Position numbers and translations under genes: made by a program
NCBI GenBank assembly: GCA_024500155.1
Contig: CM044871.1
Location: 82,692,402 to 82,756,401 of the forward strand
From: Chenopodium formosanum
Taxonomy: Eukaryota; Streptophyta; Magnoliopsida; Caryophyllales; Amaranthaceae
DNA: 64,000 nucleotides
Direction: 5' to 3'
The notes under the pieces: generated by a model
What the model saw: only the letters and a program-made list of their open reading frames with translations
Databases searched by the model: none
What the model was told of the DNA's origin: nothing
Shown here: positions 1-14,300 of the stretch, one piece after another
Position numbering within the stretch: position 1 is the first letter of the stretch
Layout of the letters: each line of letters begins with the position of its first letter

Positions 1-2640
1 TGATAAAGTTTGAATCCATTATTTTTCTTTAAACTGAAAAATTCAGTCAAATTTAGCTATTCTCCTTTAGTCTTCACCCTTTTTTGCAGGTTCAACTGTA
101 TATTCCTTGATTCCAAATTTTTTCTAATATTGTGAGGCTTAGGCTGTGTTTGGCTGGTAGTAAGTAAAGGTAGTTTTCCTATTCATACCTCTGGTTTGTA
201 AGTTGGAAAATCTGTTTTTTTGAGAATGAACAAGATTTTTCTTTTTCAATGAACAAATGCCTTGTTGTCCTCCCTATCTCCCAACTCCCTTCACCTCCTT
301 CCCACTCCTACCTTTGATTTTTTTCTTTTCTCTCAAACTTTTTTAGCAGTGAAATAAACAAATGGATTGTTACATGTAATTCCTGTCTCCATCGAAAATA
401 AACAAATTGTTTTTCTTTGAATAAATATGTAGCCTTATACCAAGATATTATTGTGCACACAATGTTAGTCAACAAGATAGATAAAGTATTATTTCGATGA
501 CTAAAACAGAATGCCAATTATTTTGATTTATACTTGTAAACAAAAACCAATTAGTTTTGGTATTATTCTTGAGGGTTTTTTTTTTCCTTGTTTGCACAAT
601 GAGAAGTCAACTGAGTTTGATGAAGCAAGGAATGTGTGGCAATGTTTTAATTTGTTCTGGGACCCTGTCCATGTCTGATTCTTTCCAAATTACTTGTTTT
701 CCTAGTGGAACATGTGATTGGAGGCAGTCTATATAGATTATCACAGCCTCTCATAAACATTCAGACGTGCAACTAACATATGACACTGCGATTTACATTT
801 GACCATTCTAGATGGCGACATGTATAGATTCATTCTTCACACCTAAGTTTTGTGATTTGCTTTGACCCTGGTTGCCTGTAATTATGGGATGCTTTGGTAT
901 TGACAGTGCTGCAGTGGCAGTGCTTGTGAATCTGGGGAATGGGATGTATGCATGTATCAATTTGATCTAATAACCCGACTATTATGTTATTCTGCTGTTA
1001 GCATCTTGGTGCTTCACCATTATGTCCTGTTGAGCGGGTCAGTTTATGTTCGACAAATTTTTCTTTATTGGTTGGTTTAGGAACAGTAATTCAGCTTACA
1101 CTTGGGAGTTATGTGTTTAGCTCAGTCTGGTATTGCTTTACCTTGTTTCGAAGCTAGTGATGTAAGTTGTGCTTTAGAAATGGTATTCTTGTGTTATCTT
1201 CTCTCTTGATTTTATTTTCTTATCATTGATAAACAAAATAAAAAATTCAAACTGGAACAATTAAATCACCTACATGTATCTTGACTTTATTATTAGAGTA
1301 CCTATTCTCTATTCTTGACCATCATTCATTAACTGAAAGAATTAGGTACTTGTATTTTTGCTTTATTAATAGAGTACCCAGCATGTCCTTCAGGTCCAGG
1401 GTCAGAGTCCTCAAGTCTAACCTTTCGGTAAGTTAAATGATGGACCTACTTCTGTGGAAACATTGTGAGTCGGGATTGATCAAGCAAATTTTATGATGGG
1501 AAGAATATGAGACTCATGGAAGTGCCAATTGTAGTTCTTGGTTGGTTATGGAGTTGTTTGGTTAGTTAAAAAGGAAGTTGCATTTCCTTGAAAGTAATCA
1601 CTGTCCTTCCTAAGTTACTGACTTACTGGGACTTCTAGTGTTTCTAGGAAAATATTACTTATGTTTTAATATACAGCCATTTAATCTGTTTGCTTATATG
1701 ATCCTATAATGGCTTCGAGATCATGTTAGCACAATGTCCAATAAGGGGAGTTATTGGTGTCTTTAGGAGAAAATCACTCTTTCTTTTGGATTCACTTCAT
1801 TAAACCAGTTGCCTACCTTTCGAGCATGCATCTATACAAACCTTGTTCATACTTATTTTCAAAAGCATCATAAATTGCTGATCAATCTTATTTTTCTGTG
1901 AACATAAATATGGTGTGTTTTAAAACATACGGAGTATGCTTTTATGTTTCTGGTTGCCTAAGCTCAATAAATGTGACAGTAGACACAAGCTCACAACAGT
2001 TCAGATGTGCATTTGCAGGTGTCAGGAAAATCTAAGATATATTTATTGGTGCCATTGAATTTAGTGTGCAAATTGAGTTTCTTCTGTTAGCCTATTTTAT
2101 TTGCTAAACAGGTTCCTCAGGCGGATTGATAGTCCATTTTAGGCCTTGTTATTTTGGGGTAATTTCTAATGTCATGTTCATTTATGGTCGATATTAGCAG
2201 GGATTTGTGTGTGTTTAAGCTAGCCGTAATAGAAATAGCGTTGAATGTGTTATATACCAGCAAGAAATCAATGTGTCAATCAGGAATTTAGGATTTCTAA
2301 CAGTACTACAGGTTTTGTATAATTGCTTCCTTGAAAGTTGGTGTGGATCCATGAATCATTTGTCGTTAAACACAAAGTCAAGACCACGATTAGACTCTTA
2401 AACAGAGATTTAGTATATAATGTAGTAGTATTCCACAGAAGCTGAAGTTTCTTGTCACCTTGAGTGTATAAATGCATGTAAACAGAGTAGTTCGGAGAAA
2501 TAATGATAATACGGCAGTTTATACACAAGTTGGCCGACTTACGCTGCATGAAGTGAGTGTGAGACCCACCACATAGCTGTTCCAGTGTCGGCAGGCAATC
2601 AGGCATGCCCACTTCCCACTCATGTGTGTGCTCTTTTTAT
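1..2640. other. No supportable gene; possible intronic or 3' gene tail
   Basis: No long open frame or recognisable protein is visible on either strand. The + strand is T-rich and has several splice-like contexts. The clearest is a short GT...AG-bounded segment near 1395-1431, preceded by CTTCAG and followed by GTAAGT. This would fit introns or non-coding 3' exons of a + strand gene starting left of the window, but I cannot show it. Confidence 0.3.
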
Positions 2641-5600
2641 CTAATCTCTCTTTACTTTACTGTCTTAATCATGGATTATACTTGATACATTATACTGTTG
2701 CTGATTTTAATTTGGGTTTATGCTTTTATTTTGAATGCTCACTGTCTTGTTAATTCTGCCATTATCTTGGTTGGAAATGGAATTATTTTGTAATGATTGA
2801 ATTGGCAATCTATCTAGATAATATACGTACAAGAGTAGTTGCCTCCAACTACTACTTAAGTAGAAATAGTTGTATATTGAATTTGAGGTGCTGGAATAGT
2901 GACATCGCATTTCCTATCTTGGACTCCTATAGGTATTAAATTTTATGGGACTCATTTAAGGGATTTTCTTTGTCTTTCCCCTAATCCCCTCAAGCGAGTT
3001 CTCTTCTTATCTTGAAAAAAAGGTATAAATATTTGAATGTCATGAATTATACTCCTTCCGTTTTTAAATATGTTTTTATAATATTTAATTCATTTCTCTC
3101 AATTATTAGACCCAATATAAATAATATTTTATTAATTTAATATTATTTCTTCTCCTATTCTCTCCACTACTTTTGCTTTTTACAATTTTTTATTTTTCCT
3201 CCTACCCCACTACCTCTATATTTTATTACTTTCTCCAAAATCTGTTAAAACTCCGCGTATGGAGAAATGGAGTAAGTATTTAAAAACGAAGGGAGTATGT
3301 GATTTTGTTATAAATTTCCAAGTTTTGTTGAATATGTCATTGACTAGGACATTTTGTAATTTGCTAAGGAGCATTACAAATGTTAATTTGCTTGGGTGGC
3401 AAGCATTTTAGTAATACTAAACGAAGTGTGAGTTTGTGATAATTACTTAAGTATCCGGTTAATAGTTAGCAAAGTCTTTATAAATGGACAATAATGCAAA
3501 GTACCATGCGACTATCGATCAGACATCAACCTGCTCATGAACTATGGCCACTTGGGCACTTGGCGAAGATGAAAGCAGCAATTAGTGCTAAATCCAAGTA
3601 ATAGGGATCGAGTAAATAATGTACTGTACAACAATTCCAAGTTCATCTTCCTAAAAGGATAGGGTTGATTGTATAAACTAAGAAGTTGCCCCCTCTAAAT
3701 ATTTAATTTTTTTAGTCTCGTAATAAGATTTAGACAATGAGAAGAATATATACAAGGAACGAAGTTTTTTTTTTTTTTGGTGTGTGTGTTAGAGATATAT
3801 ATCATGAGATATCGGAAAATATGATTATATTTCTCCGTAGACTTCTATAATTCAATGTAGTATTTACATGCTCTTACAAAATTAATAATTGCCATGTTCA
3901 TTTTAGTTGTTATCTCCGGTTTCCTCCAACTATCATTACAAATGTCCAGTTTCCTTTTCAATTGATGTCTTACATGTGTCAAACCACAAGACTAGTTTCC
4001 CCTTATTTTTTCTTCAATTTGAGTAGCTCCAATTTTTCACCGACTATCTTCAATTCTAATTCAACTTCTTTAGGGATTTGTCATGCACTCATGCATCTAT
4101 ATATCTACATACCCATTTTTGCTATAGCTGTTTAAATAATTTTTTTTTTTATCCTAATCGTCCAATTTTATGACAAATGTGTGGATTATATGTTTCTTGT
4201 ATTATACATAAACTTACAATGACATTGCTCCACGAAGTTGACACTACTTGGAGTTGCTCAAACTTGCAAAACAATATACTGTAGTTTAAACATCTTTGTA
4301 AAAAAAAAACAAAACAACTTGAACACATACACTTCTTTTATGGTATGGTTATGTCAATTGTCTATTACTACCTTCATTCATATGTGCAATATTTATTAAA
4401 ATGGCTGCTACACATTATGTGCAACAAACGTTTTCTTACCTTGTTAATAAGTTTCATTTCTCTATATTTATCTCTTAATCACGTGCATTTCTATCTTTCT
4501 CTCTCCATTTAACACTCACATACAAAGTTTGCCTAAACGTCCGTATTAAGGTTTTTATTGTATATAATTTGAAATAAAATTTATCCCTAACTCTAATTAT
4601 ATCTTTATCAACCAAAGTAGCTACTAGTACAATTAATCACATACGTAGTTATTACACTTTGTGCAAACTTAAATAATGATTAGGGTAAGTGTTTTCTCTT
4701 AAAAATGCTAAAAACTGCTCAAATGCTACCGTCGAATATGCCATGGTAGATAAGAAAATTAAATTGCACAATCAACTGAAAAAGTATATTTTCCGGACGT
4801 TTTTAGTTACAAGAACACGTGTAGGAAGAGCAAGGTACATACAATAAATTAGAGAAACTGCGTAGGTGAAAAGGCGGCAAGTCGGTTGTAAGAACGTTAC
4901 AGTTGAATGAAATAGCATAACTTAAGGCAAATATACTACGAGAAAGAGTAGTATCCTGTTTGTTTTGCAGTAATTGCGGTGTGATGAAGAAGATCTGATT
5001 TCTTTTGAATTTAACAAATGCGATGTCCCCCAATTAGCCATACATTTTTCTAATTTTTGGGATTGATTTTTGGGGGGTAATTTAAGTTTCACATGTTTGC
5101 ATTCATGTATTGTTCACGCCTTTTTTTAAAAAAATAAATAAAATGGTTTAGATATTATGTTAATAAAGATCTTAGGGATCACATTAAGTGGGAAGATTGG
5201 AAATCAATGTGTAGTTGCTTTTGCTTCGACTCTTTTCCATAATTGTTTGATTAAAATAAAGTTTTCTCCTGATAGCTAGCTAGTTTGAATGTTTGATACA
5301 CAATTACTTATGCGATAACAAATCGAGGTAATATTTTAAGAATAATGATTTATAAGCCTCTAATATATTTTCTAAATTGTACATTATTATTATGGAAATG
5401 TATGATAACTTCATGCTTCGATTGATGTAATTATTGTTCGAATTCACTGGTAATATTCACTTATTTTTAAGAAGAAAATCGCTAAATTATGTCATTTCTC
5501 ATTATTTCATAATACAAATACATTTTGTTAAATTCAAGAAGAAAAACGCTAAAGAATGTCATTGCTATTGCTCATTTCTTGTCCTCTTTCTTTCTTTAGT

Positions 5601-7500
5601 ATGTCGATGATATTGCTTGTCCACTTTATTTCTTATTGTTTTATCTATTATGATATGTACAATGTTGCTTATAAATGTTAAATTCATTTCTTAAATGGCT
5701 AAAAATGTAAAAATATATGATAATAAAATAATCGTCGTGGTTGATCTGTGCAATTAGTGTTTTATAATTTATAATCTTTCCCTTTTAATTTCTTATAAGC
5801 AGCACTTACTATCATATTTACCTTATCTTATTTTATTTCATTTCATTACCATATCCAATTCATTTATTACCACTTGTAGGTGTGATATGGTATCCAATAA
5901 TAATGCATTTTTGTTGTGAAAAACACATTATTGAAGTGGAAACCCATAAAGTATATGAGGGTTGAACTTTTTTGTGAAAAACTTTTCTAATGAGCTAAAA
6001 GGGTCACATCGAAGAAAAGTAATTGAAAAACAAACGTAAAATTTGACCAATTGACCTCCATCAATTAAGAAACAAGGGTTGAACTTTTGTGAATAATTAA
6101 TGTTGCTAAATATTCTGAGTTCTGACATAGATTAATTAAACCCAAATTTTGATATAGATTGTTATTTCGAGTCACATTCTCGGGATTATAATGTGTGTTT
6201 GGGTAATTGTGTGTTTAGTATAGCTAGAGTGGTGTGACTGGTGAGATGTAACTAAATTCAGCCTTTAATATGATCTATAATCTTGAGAGTTGAAATGATA
6301 TTTATGACAAGGGGAGATTCGAAGGGAACACATTCTCACAAAAAGTTACAAGTCATAACCCTAACATATTTCCTTTTTAATTTTCTCCGTTCCTTTGAAA
6401 ATTGTCTCATAATTCTAGTGATCGTTTGATTGAAATTGGAAATAAAAATTCACCAAATATGCGAGTTATGATAATAAAACTTTGATAAAGGAGTTGATAA
6501 CTTTGTCTTTTAATGTGCGCGATAAAAAGAAAAAAAAATATAAAAAAGATTGTAAGCACTATGTTAAGTTGTTACATAGTAACTCAAAAGGAAATATAAG
6601 AATATTGGTTTTTCTATTAAAAAAAAAAATAAAAAGAGAATATTGGCTTTTAGGGATAAAATAAATTAAACCCGAAAAATATGGTGGTGGTATTCTAGGA
6701 TCAAGGATATAATGCGTTTAAATCCTTCCTCGCTCTTTCCCTCCCAATGAGCCTCAAATGAAACCTTTCAAAATGCAAAAAGTGCTTCCAATCATTTTTG
6801 TTATGACTTGAATTTGTTAGTGTTTGACAACAGCTAAAAAAATGTACACTAAGGTCCGTTTTCACCAAACCTTACCTTTTTTGGAATTATGCAAGGTGAA
6901 AATTGAAGGACAAAGTAGTATTATTCATTTCTTTGTATAGTAAGAGGTACTCTATTACATTTTTACTTGCTTTAGTAATAAACATACTATAGTATCATTG
7001 ATTTCCATGCTCCTCATCACCTAATTTCCCCGTTCCTTTAAGCTTGTCTCAATTCAGTTACTAAATTTTCTTTTTCAAGGAGAGAAAAAAAGATAAATAT
7101 CAAGAAAATGACAAAATAACAGCATTACATGCCAAAATTCCAATCAAGTTTCAGAAAAGTAAAAATTATAACATGAGACAATCTGAGAGAGACATAATCA
7201 GTACTCCGTAGTTAAACTATATCATGTGTGCTTGTGCGGTACAATTGGTCCATTGATAAAAACTAGGACTAGTAATGCACCATCAAATTACTCCAAAAGA
7301 TGATAAGCAAAAGAAATGAACATGTTTACATTTACATAGATCATGAAAAGCTTTGACTAGTAGACAACCCATTGGTCCACATTTCTTGATGAATTGGCCC
7401 GCCCTTTCATTTTCATTTTCCTCAACCAAATGACCTCCCTATTCATGTACGCGCATTCAAAGCTAAAGTTTGCAACAAACACCACTCAACACCTAAGCAT
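2641..7500. other. Intergenic AT-rich spacer
   Basis: Only short, low-complexity ORFs without family resemblance occur. The single clear structure is a Stowaway-like MITE at 3052-3295. The last few hundred bases should contain the promoter of the GATL gene. A TATA-like TTTTTATA lies near 7527-7534, about 100 bases before its ATG. Confidence 0.5.
3052..3295. mobile_element. Stowaway-like MITE
   Basis: The element is a 244-bp AT-rich stretch whose ends read CTCCTTCCGTTTTTAAATA and, inverted, TATTTAAAAACGAAGGGAG. TA dinucleotides flank it at both sides (3050-3051, 3296-3297). The TA target duplication and the CTCCCTCCGT-type inverted ends are the hallmark of Stowaway (Tc1/mariner) MITEs. No coding capacity is visible. 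Confidence 0.75.
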
Positions 7501-7635
7501 CTCTTTTCCTTTTTTCCCCCCTTTCCCTTTTTATACTTCTTATTGTACTCCTTACTTATACTTTTGTCACTAATCATTTCACACTACACTACATTCACAA
7601 CTTCCTCACTTGCTTACCAAGTCGATCATGTAACT

Positions 7636-10600
7636 ATGACTCGACTCGAAACACTCTTCCTCACCATATTCTTACTACCGTTCTGTTCTACAAACTTTGA
7701 CCTTAGTTCCGCCCATGAATTCAAAGAAGCACCTAAATTCTACAACTCCCCAAATTGTGTAAACAATGATCAAACCGTCCACATTGCAATGACCTTAGAC
7801 GCCACGTACCTCCGTGGCTCTATGGCCGCGATCTTATCAATCCTCCACCACTCCACTTGCCCCGATAACCTCCGATTCCACTTCATATCGGTCTCCTCCA
7901 CCGCCACGAGTCGTGATCTCAACCGTACAATAGCCACCTCCTTTCCTTACCTCACGTATTACATGTACTCATTAGATGACGCCAATGTTGCCGGTCTTAT
8001 TTCCACGTCTATACGGTCATCCCTCGACTGCCCGTTAAACTACGCGAGAAATTACTTAGCTGCCCTTTTGCCGGAGCGTGTGAAGCGCGTGGTCTATCTT
8101 GACAATGATGTTGTTTTGGTTGATGATATTGGTAAACTTGCTGCTACTTCTCTTGGAGAAACCGCTGTTTTAGCTGCTCCCGAATATTGTAACGCTAATT
8201 TCAGAACGTATTTTACGCCGTCGTTTTGGGCTAATCCTGCTTTGTCTATGACATTTGAAGGCAGAAAAGCTTGCTACTTTAATACAGGTATGCCATTATT
8301 TTTTTTGTAACATCTTTACCTTTTGATTTATTTGCTACACAAATACGAATCTGTTCTACTCGACTTATTAAAATAAGTTTTAATCAACTATAAGCGAAAA
8401 GAAAAAAAAAATCACAAACATAAGTTAAGTTTAGCAAAAATAAGTTATAGCTAAGTACGATTAAATTAAGTCGATGAGAGTAGAATACGGTACACTTAAT
8501 AAGTTGACTAGTTGCACATGTTAAGGCAACACACACGACTATTGAGTGCGAAACTGCGGATCCATATTTATTTTAACATAGATTAGATTCCAAATTGAAG
8601 TAATTAATAGTACATTGATTTTATCCCTTCATTTAATAACACAAGTACTAAATCTAATTAAGTATGTATTGAATTAGTCAGGGTGCCAAAGTTTTGATAA
8701 ACATAAATTAAATAATATTTTATGCTAGAATCTATTGCGTCAATTGTAGATGGCATATTTAATTTTTGACACATTAGAACATCATATTTCAATAATGTCA
8801 CTAAGTAATCTAATAAATATTACGGAGATTATATTCTCTCTGTTCCTTTTTATAGGCAAGTATTATATGCTCTTTATGCTCGTTTTTATTTTTCAAAATA
8901 AGTAAGAGATTGGGTGTACGGTATATCTCGAGGTATATAGAGGTAAAAGAAGAAACTGTTATTGGAAAGAAGATTTTAGGTTGATATGATTGTTTTATGA
9001 CTGAGGGTGTCTTGGAGATGCTTGTACGATAGTGTTTTAGTCTCTAGCTAGTTGGTGATATTATCATATCAGAGAGTTGGGAATCTAAAACTTCTGCTTT
9101 ATAGGTATAATGCGATGAGAGTTGTATACCACCTTTGATAAGCTGTTGGCAGAAATTCTAATAATAGTAATATCTTCTACTATTTGTTAGAACATTGGAC
9201 AATTAAGAAATTAAGGGACCGAATGTTTCTTCTAAACCCGTGATAAGCTATCTATGATTTTGAAGAAAATGTACGATAAAATTAAATAAAAGTTTATTAT
9301 ATAAATATGTCCATCAGGTACTCATGGAAAAAATACAAGTTAATATCCTATATTAAGATGGTATCAGAGCCAACATGATATAAAGGTTACGGGTTCGAAT
9401 CTCATTCTTCCCTCCTATTAAAGAGGAATATTAAATGTAGGGTATGAGGATGGCCCATGGTGCATCCACATTTCAAGCCCAATGGGCTCTCGTATGAAGG
9501 GGCGTGAATAAATGTGTGATAGAGTATATAACATATTCACAAGTTTCAACCATTAGCTTAAACTTTTGATTAAGTTGGTTCTTTAACAAATATTTCAGCA
9601 ATTGACAATCAAAATACTAGATGTAATGGATTTATATAGGTTTTAGTTTTGAAGAAATTTTGTTACTAATGTTGTTGATGGGTATGCTTGAACATATGTT
9701 AGATAGCCATGCATAAAAAGTCAATTGAGACAATTAATGTAGGATTGGAGTTAAGTTCTCTTGTCAATTATTGACCATCAGCTAGTGCTGAGATATTTTC
9801 TAGTGGGAAGGGAAGTGTCCGACGTGAAAAGAAAATTATGGGTTCAAAAGTAACGTATACTTGTATAATCCATAATACTACGATATAGATTGACTAGTGA
9901 TTGGTGATGCTACATGACATAATGCTATTCATCATAGGTTTATCTTACTATAATCAACTTTATTTGGGCCTAGCTAGTATTTTGAACTTTTATTTGATCT
10001 ATGTTAGTTGTAACTTGTAGATAACATGTTTGATTATATGTTCCATATATGTATAGAACGATTTTAGGTTCTATTAGAGTGTAATATCTGTATAGAGATT
10101 CGAAATTGTGAACTCTAAGTCATCGACAACTTCTCTTTACAACTCTACAAACAACATAAACCTAGTAACGTCTTGCATCAATGTAAATCTTGTCACCTTC
10201 AATAAATCATGTAACCCCATATTGTTCTAGTCGGTTGGATTATAAATATATACTTGTACAAAGTTGTTAGGTGCAAGACAAATAGAGTTAATTTCATATC
10301 AGCTGACGATTATATTTTTCGACCACGAAAATTTCGACAGGTGTGATGGTGATTGATTTAGAGAGGTGGAGAAATGGAGATTACACAACAAAAATTACAG
10401 AATGGATGGAATTACAAAAAAGAATGAGGATTTATGAATTGGGCTCATTACCACCTTTTTTATTGGTTTTTGCTGGGAAAATAGCCCCAGTTGATCATCG
10501 TTGGAACCAACATGGGCTTGGTGGCGATAACTTTCGTGGGCTTTGTAGGGACCTACATCCAGGCCCAGTTAGTCTTTTACATTGGAGTGGTAAAGGTAAG

Positions 10601-10696
10601 CCTTGGGCCCGTTTAGATGCTAAACGGCCCTGTCCATTGGACTCACTTTGGGCCCCTTATGATTTGTTGCAGACACCTTTTTTACTTGATTCCTGA
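7636..10696 (+). CDS. GATL: Galacturonosyltransferase-like (GATL) GT8 glycosyltransferase
   Basis: Two exons, 7636-8287 and 10341-10696, are joined by a GT-AG intron in phase 1 (ACAG|GTATGC ... CGACAG|GTGTG) and give 335 residues; family members are usually around 340-360. The start is the ATG at 7636, because the longer frame opens only at a TTG. A hydrophobic N-terminus (MTRLETLFLTIFLLPF) suggests a secretory-pathway signal or anchor. GT8 features are the metal/nucleotide-sugar binding DxD motif D156-N157-D158 in YLDNDVVLVDD, the FNTGV motif at 215-219 split by the intron, DHRWNQHGLGGDN, and the C-terminal LLHWSGKGKPW. GATL proteins act in the Golgi and are implicated in pectin or xylan assembly; substrate cannot be read from sequence. 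The gene is convergent with the PQ-loop gene. The 2.05 kb intron carries a TRIM-like remnant. Family call is firm; the subgroup number is unknown. Confidence 0.93.
9359..9588 (+). mobile_element. TRIM-like retroelement remnant in the GATL intron
   Basis: TGGTATCAGAGCC at 9359-9371 is the classic plant initiator-Met tRNA primer-binding site. A short internal region follows, ending in a purine-rich GAAGGGGCG. Next comes an LTR-like stretch 9513-9588, starting TGTGATAGAGTATATAACA and ending in TTTAACA. This order (PBS, polypurine tract, 3' LTR) fits a terminal-repeat retrotransposon in miniature. The 5' LTR is degraded or absent. A similar piece of LTR lies at about 15963-16005. Confidence 0.6.
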
Positions 10697-11347
10697 AAAA
10701 AAAAAGGTACCTTTTTATATAGTACTTTCTATCATCTATAGGTAGGGATGTTAGGATGCATATACTCCGTAACATACTATATGTATACGTAAGTTTTGTT
10801 ATTTTTACAAGTAACTTCCAATGTATTGAAGTTGTAGAAATACAAAAATTAGCTTGTTTATCATCAACTTGTTGATAACAAGAGAAAACGCGAGTGTAAA
10901 CGTACAAATTAGAATGAAAGGTTCAACCTGTATGGTTGCTACGTACTTACATGCCAATTGTTAAGCTTATACTCCGTATACCGTATTAGATAGTATATTT
11001 ATGTAGTAAGTACTTTCCTTCATCTTACATTTATAGTCACATACGTAGTTTATTATTTCAGGGTCTACGTCTCTATGATGATGGTGTGAAGCCCGCGCGA
11101 TTTTAAAAATAAGACAGGCATCTAAAAATTTTACTTAATGGTTGTGAGCAAAATGTATACAAGCATTAGAAAAACTAGGACAAGTTTGTTCATAATTGTT
11201 TGTTAGCATATACAGAACATTAAACACCGTTAGCGTAGTGACATTAGACATTGATACAGGAAGTAAGAACACAGTTGCTCATGATCCTCAGGTCCTATTA
11301 TAAGCTCAAATTTCATCTTTCTAACGGTTGTATATGTAATGCTACAG
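10697..11347. other. Convergent intergenic/3'UTR region
   Basis: This stretch lies between the stop of the GATL gene (+) and the stop of the PQ-loop gene (-). No coding signal is visible. It should hold both 3'UTRs and polyadenylation sites. Two copies of the recurring TACTCCGTA 9-mer occur, at 10763 and 10970. Confidence 0.5.
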
Positions 11348-14300
11348 CTAGGATACAATTGGCTTTGGCGCTTCCTCGTAGTAGAATTCTTGGTCTGCCT
11401 CCCTAGTACTCCTCCTTCGCATGTGTTTGTAGTACACATACTGCATGATTATCTTGAAAAGAAGCAGTGTCAAGGCATAACAAACCGTCTTCTCAACAAG
11501 TATTCATACATCAGTATGATTCAAGACCTTGGACTAATAATGGTCAGATTTCTTAGAAATGAAAACAGATATAGAAATTTAAAATTAAGGGAAAATAAAG
11601 GATACAAATAGATCAAGCACCACGCAAACGACAGCATCCAGCAACCAAGGCATGTTGGCTTTGATTTCTTCGAATTCTGTATGTCTTGCCAATATGCTGC
11701 ATTTGTTATAGAGGTAATGAAGTGTGAAGTTTAGAACGTTTGACCAAATAACAGTGACTGATTGTAAGTTCTAACAAGAGAGGAGTCAGAAAGAATACCT
11801 TGCAACATAGGCGACATTAGCGATAAGTGCAAACATAAACATCAGTGGATTCAGGCCCTACAAAAGCATATGACAGCAGAGTTATCCATCATGAAAACAG
11901 GATAAGGGGAACTATCCGTTACAATTGATTTAGATAAGTGTTAATAAGGTCCGATGACAAATATAACCTCCACACTTCCTCTTTTGATCTGGTCAATAAA
12001 AGACAGCAATAATGCTTGTTAGTATCAAATAGTGTTGCAGGAACAAATCAAAATAAAATCAAGCAGTGTAAAATGATTTAGTATTAGGAAGTATAGTATG
12101 GCTTACATTCCAAACGATCTGAGGAATCCGGCCGCCCATGTAAATAGCAGCCATCAACCAACCCAACCATTGACCCACTGCACTATGTTCTGAAGCATGT
12201 TCCTGCATATGTAGATTAGTCTCAATAAGATCTTAATGTCTCATATTGAACGATATCACAAGTAATGAGTTAAGTTCTGAAATTATATGTTGTTGGAAAT
12301 GAATAGGCGTACGCTTAACAACATCCTCCTCCCTGTAAAGCCCCTGTAAGCTTCTGATAATGCATTGCCTCCACTAGGCAAGTTAACAGACACGGCCACC
12401 ATTGCTCCTCGAGCAGCCTACCAAAAGGCAATTGACAAAAGAATAAATGAAAATTGATGCTATGTGACTGAGTATGCCGTTGATGGATTATAAAATCTTT
12501 TCAGAAAGTTCGATTCTAACAAAAAAAATGCTCTGTGATTCATGACATAATGAGAATGTTAAATAATTGTCCTCTTGTATTAATCCTCATTATCTTAGGC
12601 TGCATTATGTTTAATTTTCTCAATAAGTTTTGTTTTTAGTCATTACAATTATCACATATGCACACTAACTTGAGGACAACGTAACTTTCAGTGACCACAT
12701 AATTATATTTTTAATTAAGTAGACAAAATGTTCGTTACATTCTTATCTTAATTCCCTTCAGTCAATAACACTCAAATCAATCAACATTCAAGATCTTAAG
12801 TACTGTACGAGTCTTGCAGGTAACAAACAACTTCAACAAATCTAACAAACAGAGTTTTGCTAAAACTTTTCGAATACAACATCAAGTTAAGGGTCTTATA
12901 AGAAGCTCACTAAGACAACCTTTATAGCACCAATGTGTCAATTAGTATGTAATGGGGACCAATAACTTCATGATTGTTTTCATGCAAAACCTTGGACTAC
13001 ATTTTTACATTATTGTCAATATATTATATATGCATAAAGGGTACTTTCGTAAATATAGCATAGAAAATACAAAGTGTGCAAGATAATGAAAATGACTTGT
13101 TTTTTAAATTCATAAGCAGCTAAACTGGAGTAGAAATTAGTTCATGAATGTGCAGCAGAAAATATGCACAAGTGGCAAAATGAGTAAACCTAAAATATTT
13201 TGAAAAAGAAGTGAAAACTTACAGGACGTGGAATTTGTCGCGGTAGGCTAGTGCCTGTGGTACCTCTCTTAGCAGGTATGGGAATGGGATTAGTCTCTTC
13301 ATCATCTGAAGATGAGTGGTCGTCGAGCCCCACTGCTGAGGGACCGCTCCTAGGGCCCGACCTCAGATAAGATCGGAATGGGGGTGTGTCACTCCCAGCT
13401 AGAGACCTTGCTGACCTGCATTTACATTACACGAATAATTTGTTCAGCTCATCTTTTAGTTCAACATGTTTGGATATATGCTAGCTGATTTTCTAGGATT
13501 ATCTACAACTTTACGTACATGTAGTATCTTCGTGCTGGTGCTCTTACTGGAGAACTTGGGATTGGGATACCTGCCTGATCTGTTGGCTTCGGATTCAGTG
13601 GTTTTTTCACTTCTTGATCAACCTATAATATTATCAACATTATTTAACCAACATGACAACATAATAAAACGTACAAATAATTAGTCAGTTAATGTAACAT
13701 ATATATAATTACCTCGGTATGGACCTTATCATGACGACATTTCCACCACGAATAGAAGTAATCATAGTACACGCTCTGCAACACTAGCACTATTGTGCTA
13801 ATTGTGTAAAACTGCCAAAATTCGAAAAATATAATGCATGTAAGTTCATGTAGCGACCCAAAATAGCAAGTAATTAAAATCCTTATTGTTTATGTCATAA
13901 CAAAGGTGACAAATGAGGTACGATAGCTTAAATCTATTGAATTTGACTATAATCCCATCATAAACTTCGGCATCTATATGATTTGCTTATAAACCATATG
14001 AATGCATCATTCGATAAGTACATCAATCCAACATAATCAAAATATCTCATGAGTGATATGCGCGGTGCCCTGGACCAAGTGCATCGTTCTGTCTACTAAC
14101 ACAGAGTGAACATTTTGGCACAAAAATGCCTTAAATTAAATAGAATATTCTCTAAATCCTAAGGGAATAATACTTCCTAGAGAACGGTTTTTATTTTTGA
14201 AGCAGTCAAGAAGCATCAAAACATTTATGTAGTGGATATTCTTGACTCAACTATTTTTCTTTTAAATTTTAATCATGCTAACATAACAATTTAAATGACC

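Noticed and set aside
7543..7635. N-terminal extension of the GATL frame
   Set aside because: It opens at TTG, not ATG, and carries no family similarity; the first ATG at 7636 gives the expected length.
9359..9420. Functional tRNA gene near TGGTATCAGAGCC and GGGTTCGAATCTC
   Set aside because: The cloverleaf cannot be completed; the first motif is the primer-binding site complement and fits a TRIM element better.
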